DNA of 64,000 bases from Thermohalobaculum sp965247385 (lineage in GTDB: Bacteria > Pseudomonadota > Alphaproteobacteria > Rhodobacterales > Rhodobacteraceae): positions 1,178,001 to 1,242,000 of the forward strand of contig CBDFHG010000002.1 of the NCBI GenBank assembly GCA_965247385.1, in the 5' to 3' direction. The notes under the pieces are model-generated. The model saw only the letters and a program-made list of their open reading frames with translations. It ran no database searches and was not told the DNA's origin. Every line of letters starts with the position of its first letter. Positions within the stretch are counted from its first letter, which is position 1. A program made the translations under genes and the position numbers. This document shows positions 33,948 to 43,544 of this stretch, piece by piece.

Positions 33948-34321
33948 CCCTGATCCAAGAGATCATCGCCAACTACAACTACTGGATCACCATCTTCCTG
34001 ATGGTCGCGGGTCTCTACATCGTGGTCGCCAAGTCGAACATGATCAAGACGTTGCTGGGGCTGGGGGTGTTCCAGACCTCGGTCTACCTGCTGTATCTCA
34101 GCCCCGGAAAAATCCTCGGCGGCACGCCACCAATTCTCGAAGAGGGGTTCGAGGTCTATTCGAACCCCCTGCCCCATGTGCTGATCCTGACCGCCATCGT
34201 CGTCGGCGTGGCGACCCTGGCGCTGGGGTTGGCGCTGGTGGTGCGGATCAACGAGTCCTACGGCACAATTGAAGAAGACGAGATCATGGACGTCGTTGAC
34301 AGGGAAGACCACGCCGAATGA
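33944..34321 (+). CDS. mrpC: Mrp-type antiporter subunit C (NuoK-like)
   Basis: A 125-residue NuoK-like subunit with three membrane segments; DPLPHVLILTAIVVGVATLA-like wording (here NPLPHVLILTAIVVGVATLA) is diagnostic of MrpC. It overlaps mrpB and the first MrpD by 4 bases each. Confidence 0.88.
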   Translation: MTLIQEIIANYNYWITIFLMVAGLYIVVAKSNMIKTLLGLGVFQTSVYLLYLSPGKILGGTPPILEEGFEVYSNPLPHVLILTAIVVGVATLALGLALVVRINESYGTIEEDEIMDVVDREDHAE

Positions 34322-35817
34322 GCGCCGCCGCCCTCCACCTGCAGGATCACCTGCCCGCCTTGCAGGTCGTCGTGCCGCTACTGGGTGCGGTGGTCGCGGC
34401 GATCGTGCGCAAGGGTGCGCTGGCCTGGTTGGTAGCACTGGCGGTATCCTGGACCATGCCGGTCATCGCCTTCTCGCTGCTGTACGAGGTGATGGCCAAT
34501 GGTCCGATCTCCTACGCCATCGGCGGCTGGGCGCCGCCCGCCGGCATCGAGTACCGGATCGATCAGGCGAATGCCTTCCTGCTGGTCCTGGTTTCGATCA
34601 TGGCGGCGCTGGTCACCACCTACGCCCCACGCTCGGTCGCCGACGAGATCGCGCCAGAGCAGCGGGGCTGGTTTTACGCCACGTTCCTGCTGTGCCTGAC
34701 CGGACTTCTGGGCATGGTGATTACCGGGGATGCCTTCAACGTTTTCGTCTTTATGGAGGTGTCATCGCTGGCGACCTATGTGCTGATCGCGCTGGGGCGC
34801 GACCGGCGGGCGCTGGTCTCCGCGTATCAATACCTGGTCATCGGCACCGTCGGCGCGACCTTTTACGTGGCCGGCGTCGGACTGCTGTTCACCATGACCG
34901 GGACGCTGAATCTGGTCGATATCGCCAGGCAGCTTGAGGCAGTCGAGAACACCCGCCCGGTTATCGCCGCGCTGGCCTTCATCGGGATCGGCATCAGCCT
35001 GAAGCTGGCGCTTTTCCCGCTGCATCTTTGGCTGCCGAACGCCTATGCCTATGCGCCATCGGCGGTCACCGCCTTCCTGGCCTCGACGGCGACCAAGGTG
35101 GCGGTTTATCTTCTGCTGCGGTTCGTTTTCTCGGTCTATGGCATCGATATCGCCTTTGGCGAAACGCCTGCCGCAACCATGGTGCTTGTGCTGGCGGTGC
35201 TGGCAATGGTGGCACCGTCGCTAGTGGCGATCTTCCAGACCAATGTGAAGCGGATGCTGGCCTACTCCTCGGTGGCGCAGATCGGCTACATCATGCTGGG
35301 CATCGCGCTGGTCAGCCAGACCGGGCTGACCGGGGGCATCAGCCACCTGTTCAACCACGCCATCATCAAGGGCTGCCTGTTCCTGTCAGTGGGCTGCATG
35401 GTCTATTCGACCGGGATCACCCGGATCGAGCAGATGGCCGGGATCGGCCGCACCATGCCGCTGACCATGGGCGCCTTCGTAATCGCCGGGCTCGGGCTGA
35501 TCGGGGTACCGGGAACCGCCGGATTTGTCTCGAAATGGTTCCTGATCTCAGGCGCAATCGAGCAAGGGTTGTGGCTGCTGGTCGCGGTGATCGTGTTCTC
35601 GTCACTGCTGGCGGTGATCTATGTCGGCCGGATCGTCGAGATCGCTTGGTTCCACGAGCCGGTGGCCGCAGCGGTGGCGCCAAAAAATCCACCCGTGGAG
35701 ATGCTGGCCGTCACCTGGGTGCTGGCTGCGGCCACGGTTTATTTCGGCTTCGATACCCGGATTTCAGCGGACATCGCAGGTCAGGCGGCTGAACTACTGT
35801 TGGCGGGGTATCGATGA
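34318..35817 (+). CDS. mrpD: Mrp-type antiporter subunit D, first antiporter-like subunit
   Basis: A 499-residue protein of about 14 membrane segments, homologous to NuoM/NuoN. Proton-path residues are present: Glu in VFVFMEVSSLATYVL, Lys in GISLKLALFPLHLWLP, Lys in STATKVAVYLLLRF and Lys in NHAIIKGCLFLSVG. This is the classical MrpD. It should couple proton and cation movement across the inner membrane. Confidence 0.88.
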   Translation: MSAAALHLQDHLPALQVVVPLLGAVVAAIVRKGALAWLVALAVSWTMPVIAFSLLYEVMANGPISYAIGGWAPPAGIEYRIDQANAFLLVLVSIMAALVTTYAPRSVADEIAPEQRGWFYATFLLCLTGLLGMVITGDAFNVFVFMEVSSLATYVLIALGRDRRALVSAYQYLVIGTVGATFYVAGVGLLFTMTGTLNLVDIARQLEAVENTRPVIAALAFIGIGISLKLALFPLHLWLPNAYAYAPSAVTAFLASTATKVAVYLLLRFVFSVYGIDIAFGETPAATMVLVLAVLAMVAPSLVAIFQTNVKRMLAYSSVAQIGYIMLGIALVSQTGLTGGISHLFNHAIIKGCLFLSVGCMVYSTGITRIEQMAGIGRTMPLTMGAFVIAGLGLIGVPGTAGFVSKWFLISGAIEQGLWLLVAVIVFSSLLAVIYVGRIVEIAWFHEPVAAAVAPKNPPVEMLAVTWVLAAATVYFGFDTRISADIAGQAAELLLAGYR

Positions 35818-37304
35818 ACGGGCTGACGAGCGAAACCCTGATCCTGCTGGCGCTGTGCCTGCCTGCGCTGGGTGCTGTGGGCATTGCCGCGGCCAGCCGT
35901 TTTCCGAACCTGCGCGAGGCGGTAACGCTGACCACTGCGGGTGCCAACTTCATCGTGGTGATGACGCTGCTGTTCCGGGTGCTGGACGCAGAGCGGCCCA
36001 CAGCCGGGGGCTGGGAGGTCTTCGGCGGCGTCGAAATCGCCTTCCTGGTCGAGCCGTTGGGAATACTGTTCGCGACCATCGCGGCAACGCTTTGGATCGT
36101 GAACTCGATCTATTCCATCGGCTACATGCGCGGCAATAACGAGCCGCGCCAAACCCCGTTCTATATGTGTTTCGCGGTGGCGATTTCGTCGGCCATAGGC
36201 ATCGCCTTCAGTGGCAACCTGCTGACGCTGTTCCTGTTCTACGAAATCCTCACGGTCTCGACCTATCCGCTGGTTACCCACAAGGGAACCGACGAGGCCA
36301 AGGCCAAGGGGCGGATGTATCTGCTGGTGCTGATGGCGACCTCGATGATGCTGCTCCTGCCCGCGATTATCTGGACCGGTGTGGCGGCAGGTACGCTGGA
36401 CTTCGCGCCGGGCGGCATTCTGGCGACGGCGGGGCTTTCGACCGGCGCTTTGATGCTGTTGCTGGCGCTGTATATCTTCGGCATCGGCAAGGCCGCCGTG
36501 ATGCCTGTGCATTTCTGGTTGCCCGCCGCGATGGTGGCACCGACCCCGGTCTCGGCCCTGCTGCACGCCGTTGCGGTCGTCAAGGCGGGCGTCTTCACCG
36601 TGGTCAAGGTGGTGGTTTACGTCTTTGGCATCGACTATCTGTCGACCTCTGGCGCCGGTGACTGGCTGACCTATGTGGCGGGGGCCACGGTGATCACCGC
36701 CTCGGTGATCGCGCTGATGCAGGACAACCTGAAGAAACGGCTGGCCTACTCGACCATCTCGCAGCTCTCCTATGTGGTGCTGGCCACCGCGATTCTGACG
36801 CCGATCTCGGTGATCGGGGCAGCGATGCATATCGCGGTCCATGCGGTCTCGAAGATCACCCTCTTTTTCGCCGCCGGATCGATCTACACCGCCGCCCATC
36901 TGACCGAGGTCAGCCAGCTCGACGGCATCGGACGGCGAATGCCCTGGACCATGGGGGCCTTCGCCATCGGAGCGCTGTCGATGATCGGGGTGCCGCCGAC
37001 CGCGGGCTTCCTGTCGAAATGGTTCATGCTGACGGGCGGCATGGCAGCGGAGAACTGGGTTGCGGTCGGCGTGATCTTCATCTCGACCTGCCTCAACGCC
37101 AGTTATTTCCTGCCGATCATCTACAAGGCGTTCTTCCGCGCCCCCCCGGCGGGCACTCCGGAACATCCCGCCCATGGCGAGGGGCCGATCCCGGTGGTAC
37201 TGGCGCTGATGATTACGGCGCTGGGAACGCTGGCGATGTTCTTCTTCCCTGACGTGCCCTTTGCGCTGTCCGAGGCGCTGGTGGGCCAGGAGGTGGCAAA
37301 ATGA
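35814..37304 (+). CDS. Second antiporter-like subunit (NuoL/NuoM-type)
   Basis: A 496-residue protein of the proton-translocating NADH-quinone oxidoreductase M/L family. It has Glu in LFLFYEILTVSTYPLV, Lys in IGKAAVMPVHFWLP, Lys in HAVAVVKAGVFTVV and Lys in HAVSKITLFFAAGS. The segment YSIGYMRGNNEPRQTPFYMC is NuoL/MrpA-like. It may take the place of the N-terminal part of MrpA. It overlaps both neighbours by 4 bases. Confidence 0.85.
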   Translation: MNGLTSETLILLALCLPALGAVGIAAASRFPNLREAVTLTTAGANFIVVMTLLFRVLDAERPTAGGWEVFGGVEIAFLVEPLGILFATIAATLWIVNSIYSIGYMRGNNEPRQTPFYMCFAVAISSAIGIAFSGNLLTLFLFYEILTVSTYPLVTHKGTDEAKAKGRMYLLVLMATSMMLLLPAIIWTGVAAGTLDFAPGGILATAGLSTGALMLLLALYIFGIGKAAVMPVHFWLPAAMVAPTPVSALLHAVAVVKAGVFTVVKVVVYVFGIDYLSTSGAGDWLTYVAGATVITASVIALMQDNLKKRLAYSTISQLSYVVLATAILTPISVIGAAMHIAVHAVSKITLFFAAGSIYTAAHLTEVSQLDGIGRRMPWTMGAFAIGALSMIGVPPTAGFLSKWFMLTGGMAAENWVAVGVIFISTCLNASYFLPIIYKAFFRAPPAGTPEHPAHGEGPIPVVLALMITALGTLAMFFFPDVPFALSEALVGQEVAK

Positions 37305-37567
37305 CCGAGAAACCGGAAACCGATCCCCACCCGAATGACTGGCTGGCGCGACCCGAGACGATCCGCAAGCTGTGGATCGCACTGATTGCCGTCCTGTTAT
37401 TACTGTTGGCGGCTCCGTTGGTGTACCCGATCCACGGCAATTTCGCGCTGGACGGTATCTTCGGCTTCGGGGCCTGGGTCGGTTTTGGCGCCTGTGTGGT
37501 TTTGGTGTTCGTCGCGAAATTGCTCAGCGTGTTCCTGAAACGGCCGGATACCTATTACGATGACTGA
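37301..37567 (+). CDS. Small two-helix membrane protein of the antiporter operon
   Basis: An 88-residue protein with a polar N-terminus (MTEKPETDPHPNDWLARPET), a membrane segment (IALIAVLLLLLAAPLVYP) and a second (FGFGAWVGFGACVVLVFVAK). It overlaps both neighbouring antiporter genes, so it is almost certainly translated with them. I know no function; an assembly or accessory subunit is the natural guess. Confidence 0.7.
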   Translation: MTEKPETDPHPNDWLARPETIRKLWIALIAVLLLLLAAPLVYPIHGNFALDGIFGFGAWVGFGACVVLVFVAKLLSVFLKRPDTYYDD

Positions 37568-39239
37568 TCTGGTTTTCCCTCCCGGCGTGATCCTGATCCT
37601 CGCGGGCCTGGTCCTGCCGCTTGTCGGTGTGCAGGCGCGCAAGGCGCTTATCCTGGGGACGCCCCTGCTGACCTTGCTCATGGTCTGGGGCCTGCCCGAC
37701 GGCGTCGTGCTGTCAGTGAGCTATCTGGGCATGGAGTTGCAGCCGGTGAAGGCCGACGCCCTGTCGCGGATGTTCGGCACCGTCTTCGCGATCATGGCCT
37801 TCGGCGGCGGGCTTTTCGCGCTGAATCAGGAGAAAATACGCGAGATGGCCGCCGCGTTCGTCTATGCTGGCAGCGCTGTCGGGGTGGTCTTCGCCGGCGA
37901 CCTGATCACCGTCTTCGTCTTCTGGGAGGCGATGGCGATCGCCTCGACCATCGTCGTCTGGTCCGGCGGCGCAGGCGCGCGCAATGCGGGGCTGCGCTAT
38001 GCGGTGATCCACTTCTTCGGCGGCGTTCTCCTGATGGCCGGGATCGCAGGCGAGATTTCCGCCACCGGTTCGGTCCAGTTCGATGCCATGCAGACCGACA
38101 GCTTGGCGCGCTGGCTGATCCTGGCGGGCTTCGTCATCAACACCGGCGCGCCACCATTGCATGCCTGGTTGCCCGACGCCTATCCGAAAGCATCCTGGTC
38201 GGGCACGGTGTTCCTGTCCGCCTTTACCACCAAGACGGCGGTCTACACCCTGATCCGAGGCTTCCCGGGGGCGGAGGTGCTGATCTGGCTGGGCCTGTTC
38301 ATGATCTTTTACGGCCTGATCTACGCCATCAACGACAACGATACCCGACGCAAACTCAGCTACTCGATCATCAACCAGGTCGGGTTCATGGTCTGCGCCA
38401 TTGGCATCGGCACCGAGTTGGCGCTGAGCGGGGCGGCGGCGCACGCCTTCGTGCATATTCTCTACAAGGCGCTGTTGCTGATGTCGGCGGGCTCGGTGCT
38501 GTATGTCACCGGCAAGTCCAAGTTCACCGACCTTGGCGGGCTGTTCCGCACCATGCCGCGCACCGCGATCTGCTGCATCATCGGGGCGCTGTCGATTTCG
38601 GCTTTCCCGCTGACCTCAGGCTTCCCGGCCAAGTCGCTGATTGGCCAGGGCGCGATTGATGCGAATTTGGAGTTGGTGTGGTTTCTGATCACTGTGGCAG
38701 CGGCTGGCGTGCTGTTCGTCGGGATCAAGTTGCCCTGGTACATCTTCTTCCAGAAGGACAGCGGACAGCGCCCGCCCGAGCCGCCCTGGAACATGCGATG
38801 GGCGATGTATCTGATGGCGGCGTTCTGCATCGGTTTCGGCATCTTCCCGAGCGCGCTCTACGCGCTGCTGCCGGTGCCGACCGACTATCAGCCCTACACC
38901 CCGGATCATGTGATTTACGCACTTCAGGTCCTGATGTTCGCGATGCTGTCGTTCTTCCTGGCGCTGCCGCTGATCAAACGCACCCTGACCATCTCGCTGG
39001 ATGTGGACTGGTTCTGGCGCCGGGCCGGCGCGCTGTTCGCGGCGGAGTTCGAAGGCCAGTGGCTGCGCGCCTATACGGCGCTGGGCGGGCGCGGTTACCG
39101 AACGGCGATGCGCTTCCTGGAAGGGCTTTACCGAACCCATGGGCCGGAAAGCGCGATGTCGCGAACCCGGCCCTCCGGGTATATGGCATTGTGGATGACC
39201 CTCCTGCTGTCGGTGTTCCTGTTGCTGTCGTTCCTCTGA
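37560..39239 (+). CDS. Third antiporter-like subunit (NuoM/MrpD-type)
   Basis: A 559-residue proton-translocating membrane protein. It has Glu in VFVFWEAMAIASTIVVW, Lys in SAFTTKTAVYTLIRG, the DTRRKLSYSIINQVGFMV loop and Lys in HILYKALLLMSAGS. The C-terminal about 90 residues form an extra soluble/amphipathic stretch (VDWFWRRAGALFAAEFEGQW) ending in a last membrane helix. It closes the ten-gene operon. Confidence 0.83.
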   Translation: MTDLVFPPGVILILAGLVLPLVGVQARKALILGTPLLTLLMVWGLPDGVVLSVSYLGMELQPVKADALSRMFGTVFAIMAFGGGLFALNQEKIREMAAAFVYAGSAVGVVFAGDLITVFVFWEAMAIASTIVVWSGGAGARNAGLRYAVIHFFGGVLLMAGIAGEISATGSVQFDAMQTDSLARWLILAGFVINTGAPPLHAWLPDAYPKASWSGTVFLSAFTTKTAVYTLIRGFPGAEVLIWLGLFMIFYGLIYAINDNDTRRKLSYSIINQVGFMVCAIGIGTELALSGAAAHAFVHILYKALLLMSAGSVLYVTGKSKFTDLGGLFRTMPRTAICCIIGALSISAFPLTSGFPAKSLIGQGAIDANLELVWFLITVAAAGVLFVGIKLPWYIFFQKDSGQRPPEPPWNMRWAMYLMAAFCIGFGIFPSALYALLPVPTDYQPYTPDHVIYALQVLMFAMLSFFLALPLIKRTLTISLDVDWFWRRAGALFAAEFEGQWLRAYTALGGRGYRTAMRFLEGLYRTHGPESAMSRTRPSGYMALWMTLLLSVFLLLSFL

Positions 39240-39542
39240 CACGTTGGCGGAACGCTGGCGCTGTTCGCGCTGATCGGGTTTCTGTTCGGCCTGCCAGGTC
39301 CGGTGATCATGACCCTTCCGGTCGAGGCCGTCGCGCCCGAACGGCGCGGCCTTGGCATGGGCATCTGTTTCGCCTGCTACTATCTCGGCATGACAATCGC
39401 GGGACCCGCAGGCGGCTGGCTGCATGACACAACCGGTTCTCCTGCCGCGCCGATCTGGTTTGCCGGGGTGATGCTGGTGATGGCGCTCCTGCCGCTCACG
39501 ATATTCCGGGTTATGCAGCGCACTGCGAACGCAGGCCATTGA
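39240..39542 (+). pseudogene. MFS transporter C-terminal remnant
   Basis: Directly after the antiporter operon a frame of about 100 codons without a start reads GLPGPVIMTLPVEAVAPERR and then GMGICFACYYLGMTIAGPAG, typical of the last three or four helices of a major-facilitator transporter. The first two-thirds of such a gene are missing; the previous CDS stops at 39239. It is probably a deletion scar. Confidence 0.7.
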
Positions 39543-39613
39543 GGCAACTCGCTCTTGCAGGATTGGCGCGGGCTTGCCACAACAGTCCCGAACCGCAAGC
39601 TCGAGAGCAGGAA

Positions 39614-40663
39614 ATGCCGGACAAGACCGAATGGGCCGCAGGGATTCAGAACGACCAGCCGGTGCTGATTACCGGCGCCGCCGGGTTCATCGGTTTCTTC
39701 CTGGCCGAGAAGCTGCTGCGGGCGGGGCTCCGGGTAGCCGGAATCGACAACCTGAACCCCTATTATGACCCAAAGCTGAAACAGGCCCGGCTGGATCTGC
39801 TCAGCCAGTATCCCGGCTTCACCTTCGAGAAGCTCGATCTGGCCGACCGCGACGGGCTGAGGGCGCTGTTCGACCGGCACGGGTTCCACCATGTGGTCAA
39901 CCTGGCGGCGCAGGTAGGCGTGCGCCATTCGATCGAGAACCCCCATGCCTATGCCGATGCCAACCTGATCGGATTCTTGAATATCCTGGAGGAATGCCGC
40001 CGCACTCAGGTGGCGCATCTGGTCTACGCCTCCTCCAGTTCGGTCTATGGCGGCAACCGCAAGCTGCCATTCTCGGTGCATGACAGCGTCGACCACCCGG
40101 TCAGCTTCTACGCCGCAACCAAGAAGGCCAACGAGTTGATGGCGCACAGCTACAGCCACCTCTATGGCGTGCCGGCGACCGGGCTGCGGTTCTTCACCGT
40201 CTACGGGCCCTGGGGACGCCCCGACATGGCGATCTTCATCTTCACAAAGGCGCTTCTGGAGGGCCGCCCGATCAACGTCTTCAACCACGGCGAGATGCAG
40301 CGCGATTTCACCTATGTCGACGACATCGTCGAGGGCGTGGCGCGGTTGTTGCCGATGGCCCCTGCCCTGAACCCGGACTTCGACACAGCGAACCCGGACC
40401 CGGGCACCAGTTGGGCGCCACACCGGATCTACAACATCGGCAATTCGCGGCCCGAGCGGCTGATGGAAATGATCGCCATCCTGGAAGAGCTGACCGGGCG
40501 CGAGGCGGTGAAAACATTCCTCGACATGCAGCCCGGCGACGTGCCCGCCACCTTCGCCGATGTCGCCGATTTGGAGGATACGGTCGGCTTTCGCCCCGCC
40601 ACGCCGCTGCGCGAGGGGCTGACCAGGTTCGTGAATTGGTACCGGGATTTCTACCGGGAATGA
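39614..40663 (+). CDS. NAD-dependent UDP-sugar epimerase (UDP-glucuronate 4-epimerase-like)
   Basis: A 349-residue extended short-chain dehydrogenase. The NAD motif is TGAAGFIGFFLAEKLLRAG and the catalytic YxxxK is in SFYAATKKANELMAHSY, with the upstream Ser in VYASSSSVYGGN. Segments GLRFFTVYGPWGRPDMAIFI and FTYVDDIVEGV are those of UDP-glucuronate 4-epimerases (UDP-GlcA to UDP-GalA) in capsule and LPS synthesis. Start ATG 39614 has GCAGGAA upstream. The later kdsA/galU/kdsB genes fit a surface-sugar role. Confidence 0.82.
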   Translation: MPDKTEWAAGIQNDQPVLITGAAGFIGFFLAEKLLRAGLRVAGIDNLNPYYDPKLKQARLDLLSQYPGFTFEKLDLADRDGLRALFDRHGFHHVVNLAAQVGVRHSIENPHAYADANLIGFLNILEECRRTQVAHLVYASSSSVYGGNRKLPFSVHDSVDHPVSFYAATKKANELMAHSYSHLYGVPATGLRFFTVYGPWGRPDMAIFIFTKALLEGRPINVFNHGEMQRDFTYVDDIVEGVARLLPMAPALNPDFDTANPDPGTSWAPHRIYNIGNSRPERLMEMIAILEELTGREAVKTFLDMQPGDVPATFADVADLEDTVGFRPATPLREGLTRFVNWYRDFYRE

Positions 40664-40672
40664 GACGGGGCG

Positions 40673-42405
40673 TCAGATCGCAATCTCCGCCTTTTCCAAC
40701 CCTTCAACCAACAACTCGAAACCGGCGGGGTTCTTGTAGGGCATAATGCGCCTGCGCCGCTCGATGGAGAATTCAGGATTGACCAGCAGCAGTGTCGCCC
40801 AGGCCTCGCGCGCGGCCTGCGCATCCCCCAACTGACCATGAGCCGCGGCGAGTTGTGCCCAAGAGACGTCCGAATGAGGCTGACGGGCAAGACGCTGCTT
40901 GAGCAGTTCAGCCGCCTCGCCAAAATTTCCAACCTGGTGTTCAGCCTGGGCGATCCAGCGCAGCCGCATGGGGGCGTAGTTCGGGTCGAGCAGAATGCCG
41001 CGGCGGATCAGTTCGACTGTTTTCTCCAACCTGCCAATGAAGTGTTTGGCCCATCCCAGCGTCATGTAAGCATCCGCGAAGTTGGGATCGAGCTTGATCG
41101 CCTCCTCATATTCGGCAATCGCCTGATCGAGCTGCCGCATCCAGAGAAACGCATTGCCCAGCGCAACCCTTGCCCAGGGGTAGGCTGGATCCGGCGCAAC
41201 CGCCTCCAGTGCGATCCGGTGACCGGTCTCCAGAGAGGCTTCCGGGTCATCCACCCATTCGTTGACGTAGTCGATCACGTATGCGAGGCAGAGGGCCGCT
41301 GGCGCTGAGCGAAACGCGGGTCGATCGCCCGCGAGGCTTCCAGTACCGTGCGACACATGCTGTTGTCTTCCGCCGTGAAGAGGTAGAGCCGCGCACGGCC
41401 GCGCAGAAACAGCTCACAAGCCTCGACATTGTCGGTCCCGGCCGTCTTGAGGCGCTTGGTGTCGCCGGGCGTCAGCTTGATCGCGAGCGAGTCGACGATC
41501 TCGCGGGTCACCTCATCCTGCACCGCAAAGATATCTGTCAGGTCGCGGTCATAGCGCTCGGCCCAGAGATGGCCGCCATCGGCGAAGTCGATCAGCTGCG
41601 CGGTTATCCGCACCCGGCTGCCCGCCTTGCGCACACTGCCTTCGACCAGATAGCGCACGCCCAAATCGCGGGCGATCTCCTGCACCTTCACCGAGCGCCC
41701 CTTGTAGCGGAAGCTGGAATTGCTGGCGATGACCAAAAGCTGAGGCAGCTTCGACAGCGAGGTGATCAGGTCCTCGGCGATCCCGTCGGCGAAGTATTCC
41801 TGCTCGGCATCACCGCTCATGCTGGTGAAGGGCTAGACGGCGACGGCTTCACCGCGAGCACCGGGGCCGGCTCCGACGCCGATTCGGTAAACGCCGCGTC
41901 CCAGCGCCAGGCCTCGATCGGGCGGGAAATGTTCTTCAGGCTGTGCTCGCCGTCATGGTGGAATCCGGGATCGGCCCGGCTGCCCACATGATCGTAAACC
42001 GTGCGCGAGATGCAGATTCCGCCGGGCCGCGCGATGCCCTCGAGCCGGGCGACGATGTTCACGCCATCGCCATGGATGTCGTCGCGCTCGAAGATCACGT
42101 CGCCGACATCTATGGCGATGCGCAGATCTAGGCGCTGCTCGGCGGCGAGGCCACTCGCCTGCTCGGCGAGGGCCGTCTGTAGTGCGATGGCGCAGGTCAC
42201 GGCATCGAGCGCACTGGCGAACTCGGCAAGCAATCCGTCGCCCGTGGTCTTGACGACGCGCCCGCGATGCGCGGCGATGCCGGGGTCGAGCACAGAGGCT
42301 TGCAGCGCGTGGAGACGCGCCAGCGTTCCCTCCTCATCAGCGCCCATGAGGCGGCAGTATCCGACCCGATCGGGCAGCCAGGACGGCTGTAAGCCATCGC
42401 TCCAT
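40673..42405 (-). pseudogene. Class III adenylate cyclase-TolB-like-TPR protein, broken
   Basis: Three consecutive frames make up one typical alphaproteobacterial protein. The first is a nucleotide cyclase domain (GDGLLAEFASALDAVTCAIA; RIAIDVGDVIFERDDIHGDG). The second is a middle part starting SGDAEQEYFADGIAEDLITS. The third is a TPR part (AIAEYEEAIKLDPNFADAYM). Breaks are at about 42,386-42,390 (an extra C before VGYCRLM), about 41,817-41,835 (frame change plus an in-frame TAG where AVLPFTSMSGD is expected) and about 41,295-41,310. Up to three separate pieces could be translated, but none is a full regulator. Confidence 0.78.
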
Positions 42406-42516
42406 GGACCTTCCCCTGTTCAGCGCAGGGTATTGCGCCGGCCGAGAAGTCTACAGCCATCCGGGCGAGGCCGGCAGGTCGTTGCCGGGTTATCATGGCA
42501 TCGGCGGGCCCAGCCC

Positions 42517-43422
42517 TCAAACCTTCTGCTGGTGGCGCACCACCGGGCGGGCCGCCTGCGCCCGGGCGACGACGACGCCGCTCAGCATGATCAGCCCGAT
42601 ACCGGCCCATGACAGCGTGTCCGGCAGGGTTCCAAACATGACCAAACCGATCAGCACCGCCGAGACGATTTCGGAATAGGTGAACGGCGCCAGGTCCGAC
42701 GCCGGCGCTCGCGAGAAGGCCATGATCATCAACGTCTGGCTGATCGCGCTGGTCAGCGCCATCAGCGCCAGGATACCGAGCTGGGCCGCGGTCACCGGCT
42801 GCCAACCGAACGGCAGCGTCAGCATCACCACCAGCGAGGCGACCAGCGCCCCCCACATCGAGATCACGGCCGGGTCAGAGAGGGTTCCGAGCTTGCGATT
42901 CAGCAGCATCTGCACGGCGACAAGAAACCCGGTGAACAGCACGTACAGGGCACTGACATCGAAATTGCGGAACTCCGGCCGCACCACCAGGAGCACGCCG
43001 CCAAAGCCGCCGAAAACCCCGACCCAACCGATCGCGCTGACCCGCTCGCCCAGGATCAGCGGCGCCATCAGGACCATCAGGAAGGGGTAGACGTAGAGGA
43101 TCGCGATCGCGTCGGCGTAATCCAGGTCCCGCACCCCGGTCATGAACGACAGGGTGCCGATGGCGAGCAGCAGCCCGCGCATGATCTGGATGCCGACCCG
43201 TGGCGGCTTGAAGGCCCGGCGCCCGACCCGCGCCAGCGCAACCGGCACCATGATCAGGAAGTAGCCGGTAAAGCGGAACCAGCCGATCAGCATCGGCGAA
43301 AGCTCCGAGGTCAGTGACTTCATCAGCGCCCCGGTCAGAGCCGCCATGCTGAGGCCAAGTACGATGAGCAGAATGCCGTTGCGCGCCAGGCTATTTTCAT
43401 CGAGACCGGTCGGGGTGGCCAT
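42517..43422 (-). CDS. EamA/DMT-family membrane transporter
   Basis: A 301-residue protein of ten hydrophobic segments in two EamA repeats (ILLIVLGLSMAALTGALMKS, and SMWGALVASLVVMLTLPFGW in the second half). It matches drug/metabolite exporters and may export an amino acid or other metabolite; the substrate is unknown. ATG 43422 is used (a GTG one codon upstream exists). It is divergent from the M24 gene at 43,545. Confidence 0.82.
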   Translation of the reverse strand: MATPTGLDENSLARNGILLIVLGLSMAALTGALMKSLTSELSPMLIGWFRFTGYFLIMVPVALARVGRRAFKPPRVGIQIMRGLLLAIGTLSFMTGVRDLDYADAIAILYVYPFLMVLMAPLILGERVSAIGWVGVFGGFGGVLLVVRPEFRNFDVSALYVLFTGFLVAVQMLLNRKLGTLSDPAVISMWGALVASLVVMLTLPFGWQPVTAAQLGILALMALTSAISQTLMIMAFSRAPASDLAPFTYSEIVSAVLIGLVMFGTLPDTLSWAGIGLIMLSGVVVARAQAARPVVRHQQKV

Positions 43423-43544
43423 CACGGGCTTCCTTTTTGGGATGCGGCACGCGAGCGGGTGCCGGGTGCCGTTACGAATCGTTGATCGCCCGGTCGCTTG
43501 CCTCGAAAAAGGGGGCGCCCCTGGACAGCGAGAAGGCTACACTG

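Noticed and set aside
35781..37382. A 533-codon minus-strand frame
   Set aside because: It is antisense to the second antiporter-like subunit with repetitive His/Arg/Gln composition and no motif.
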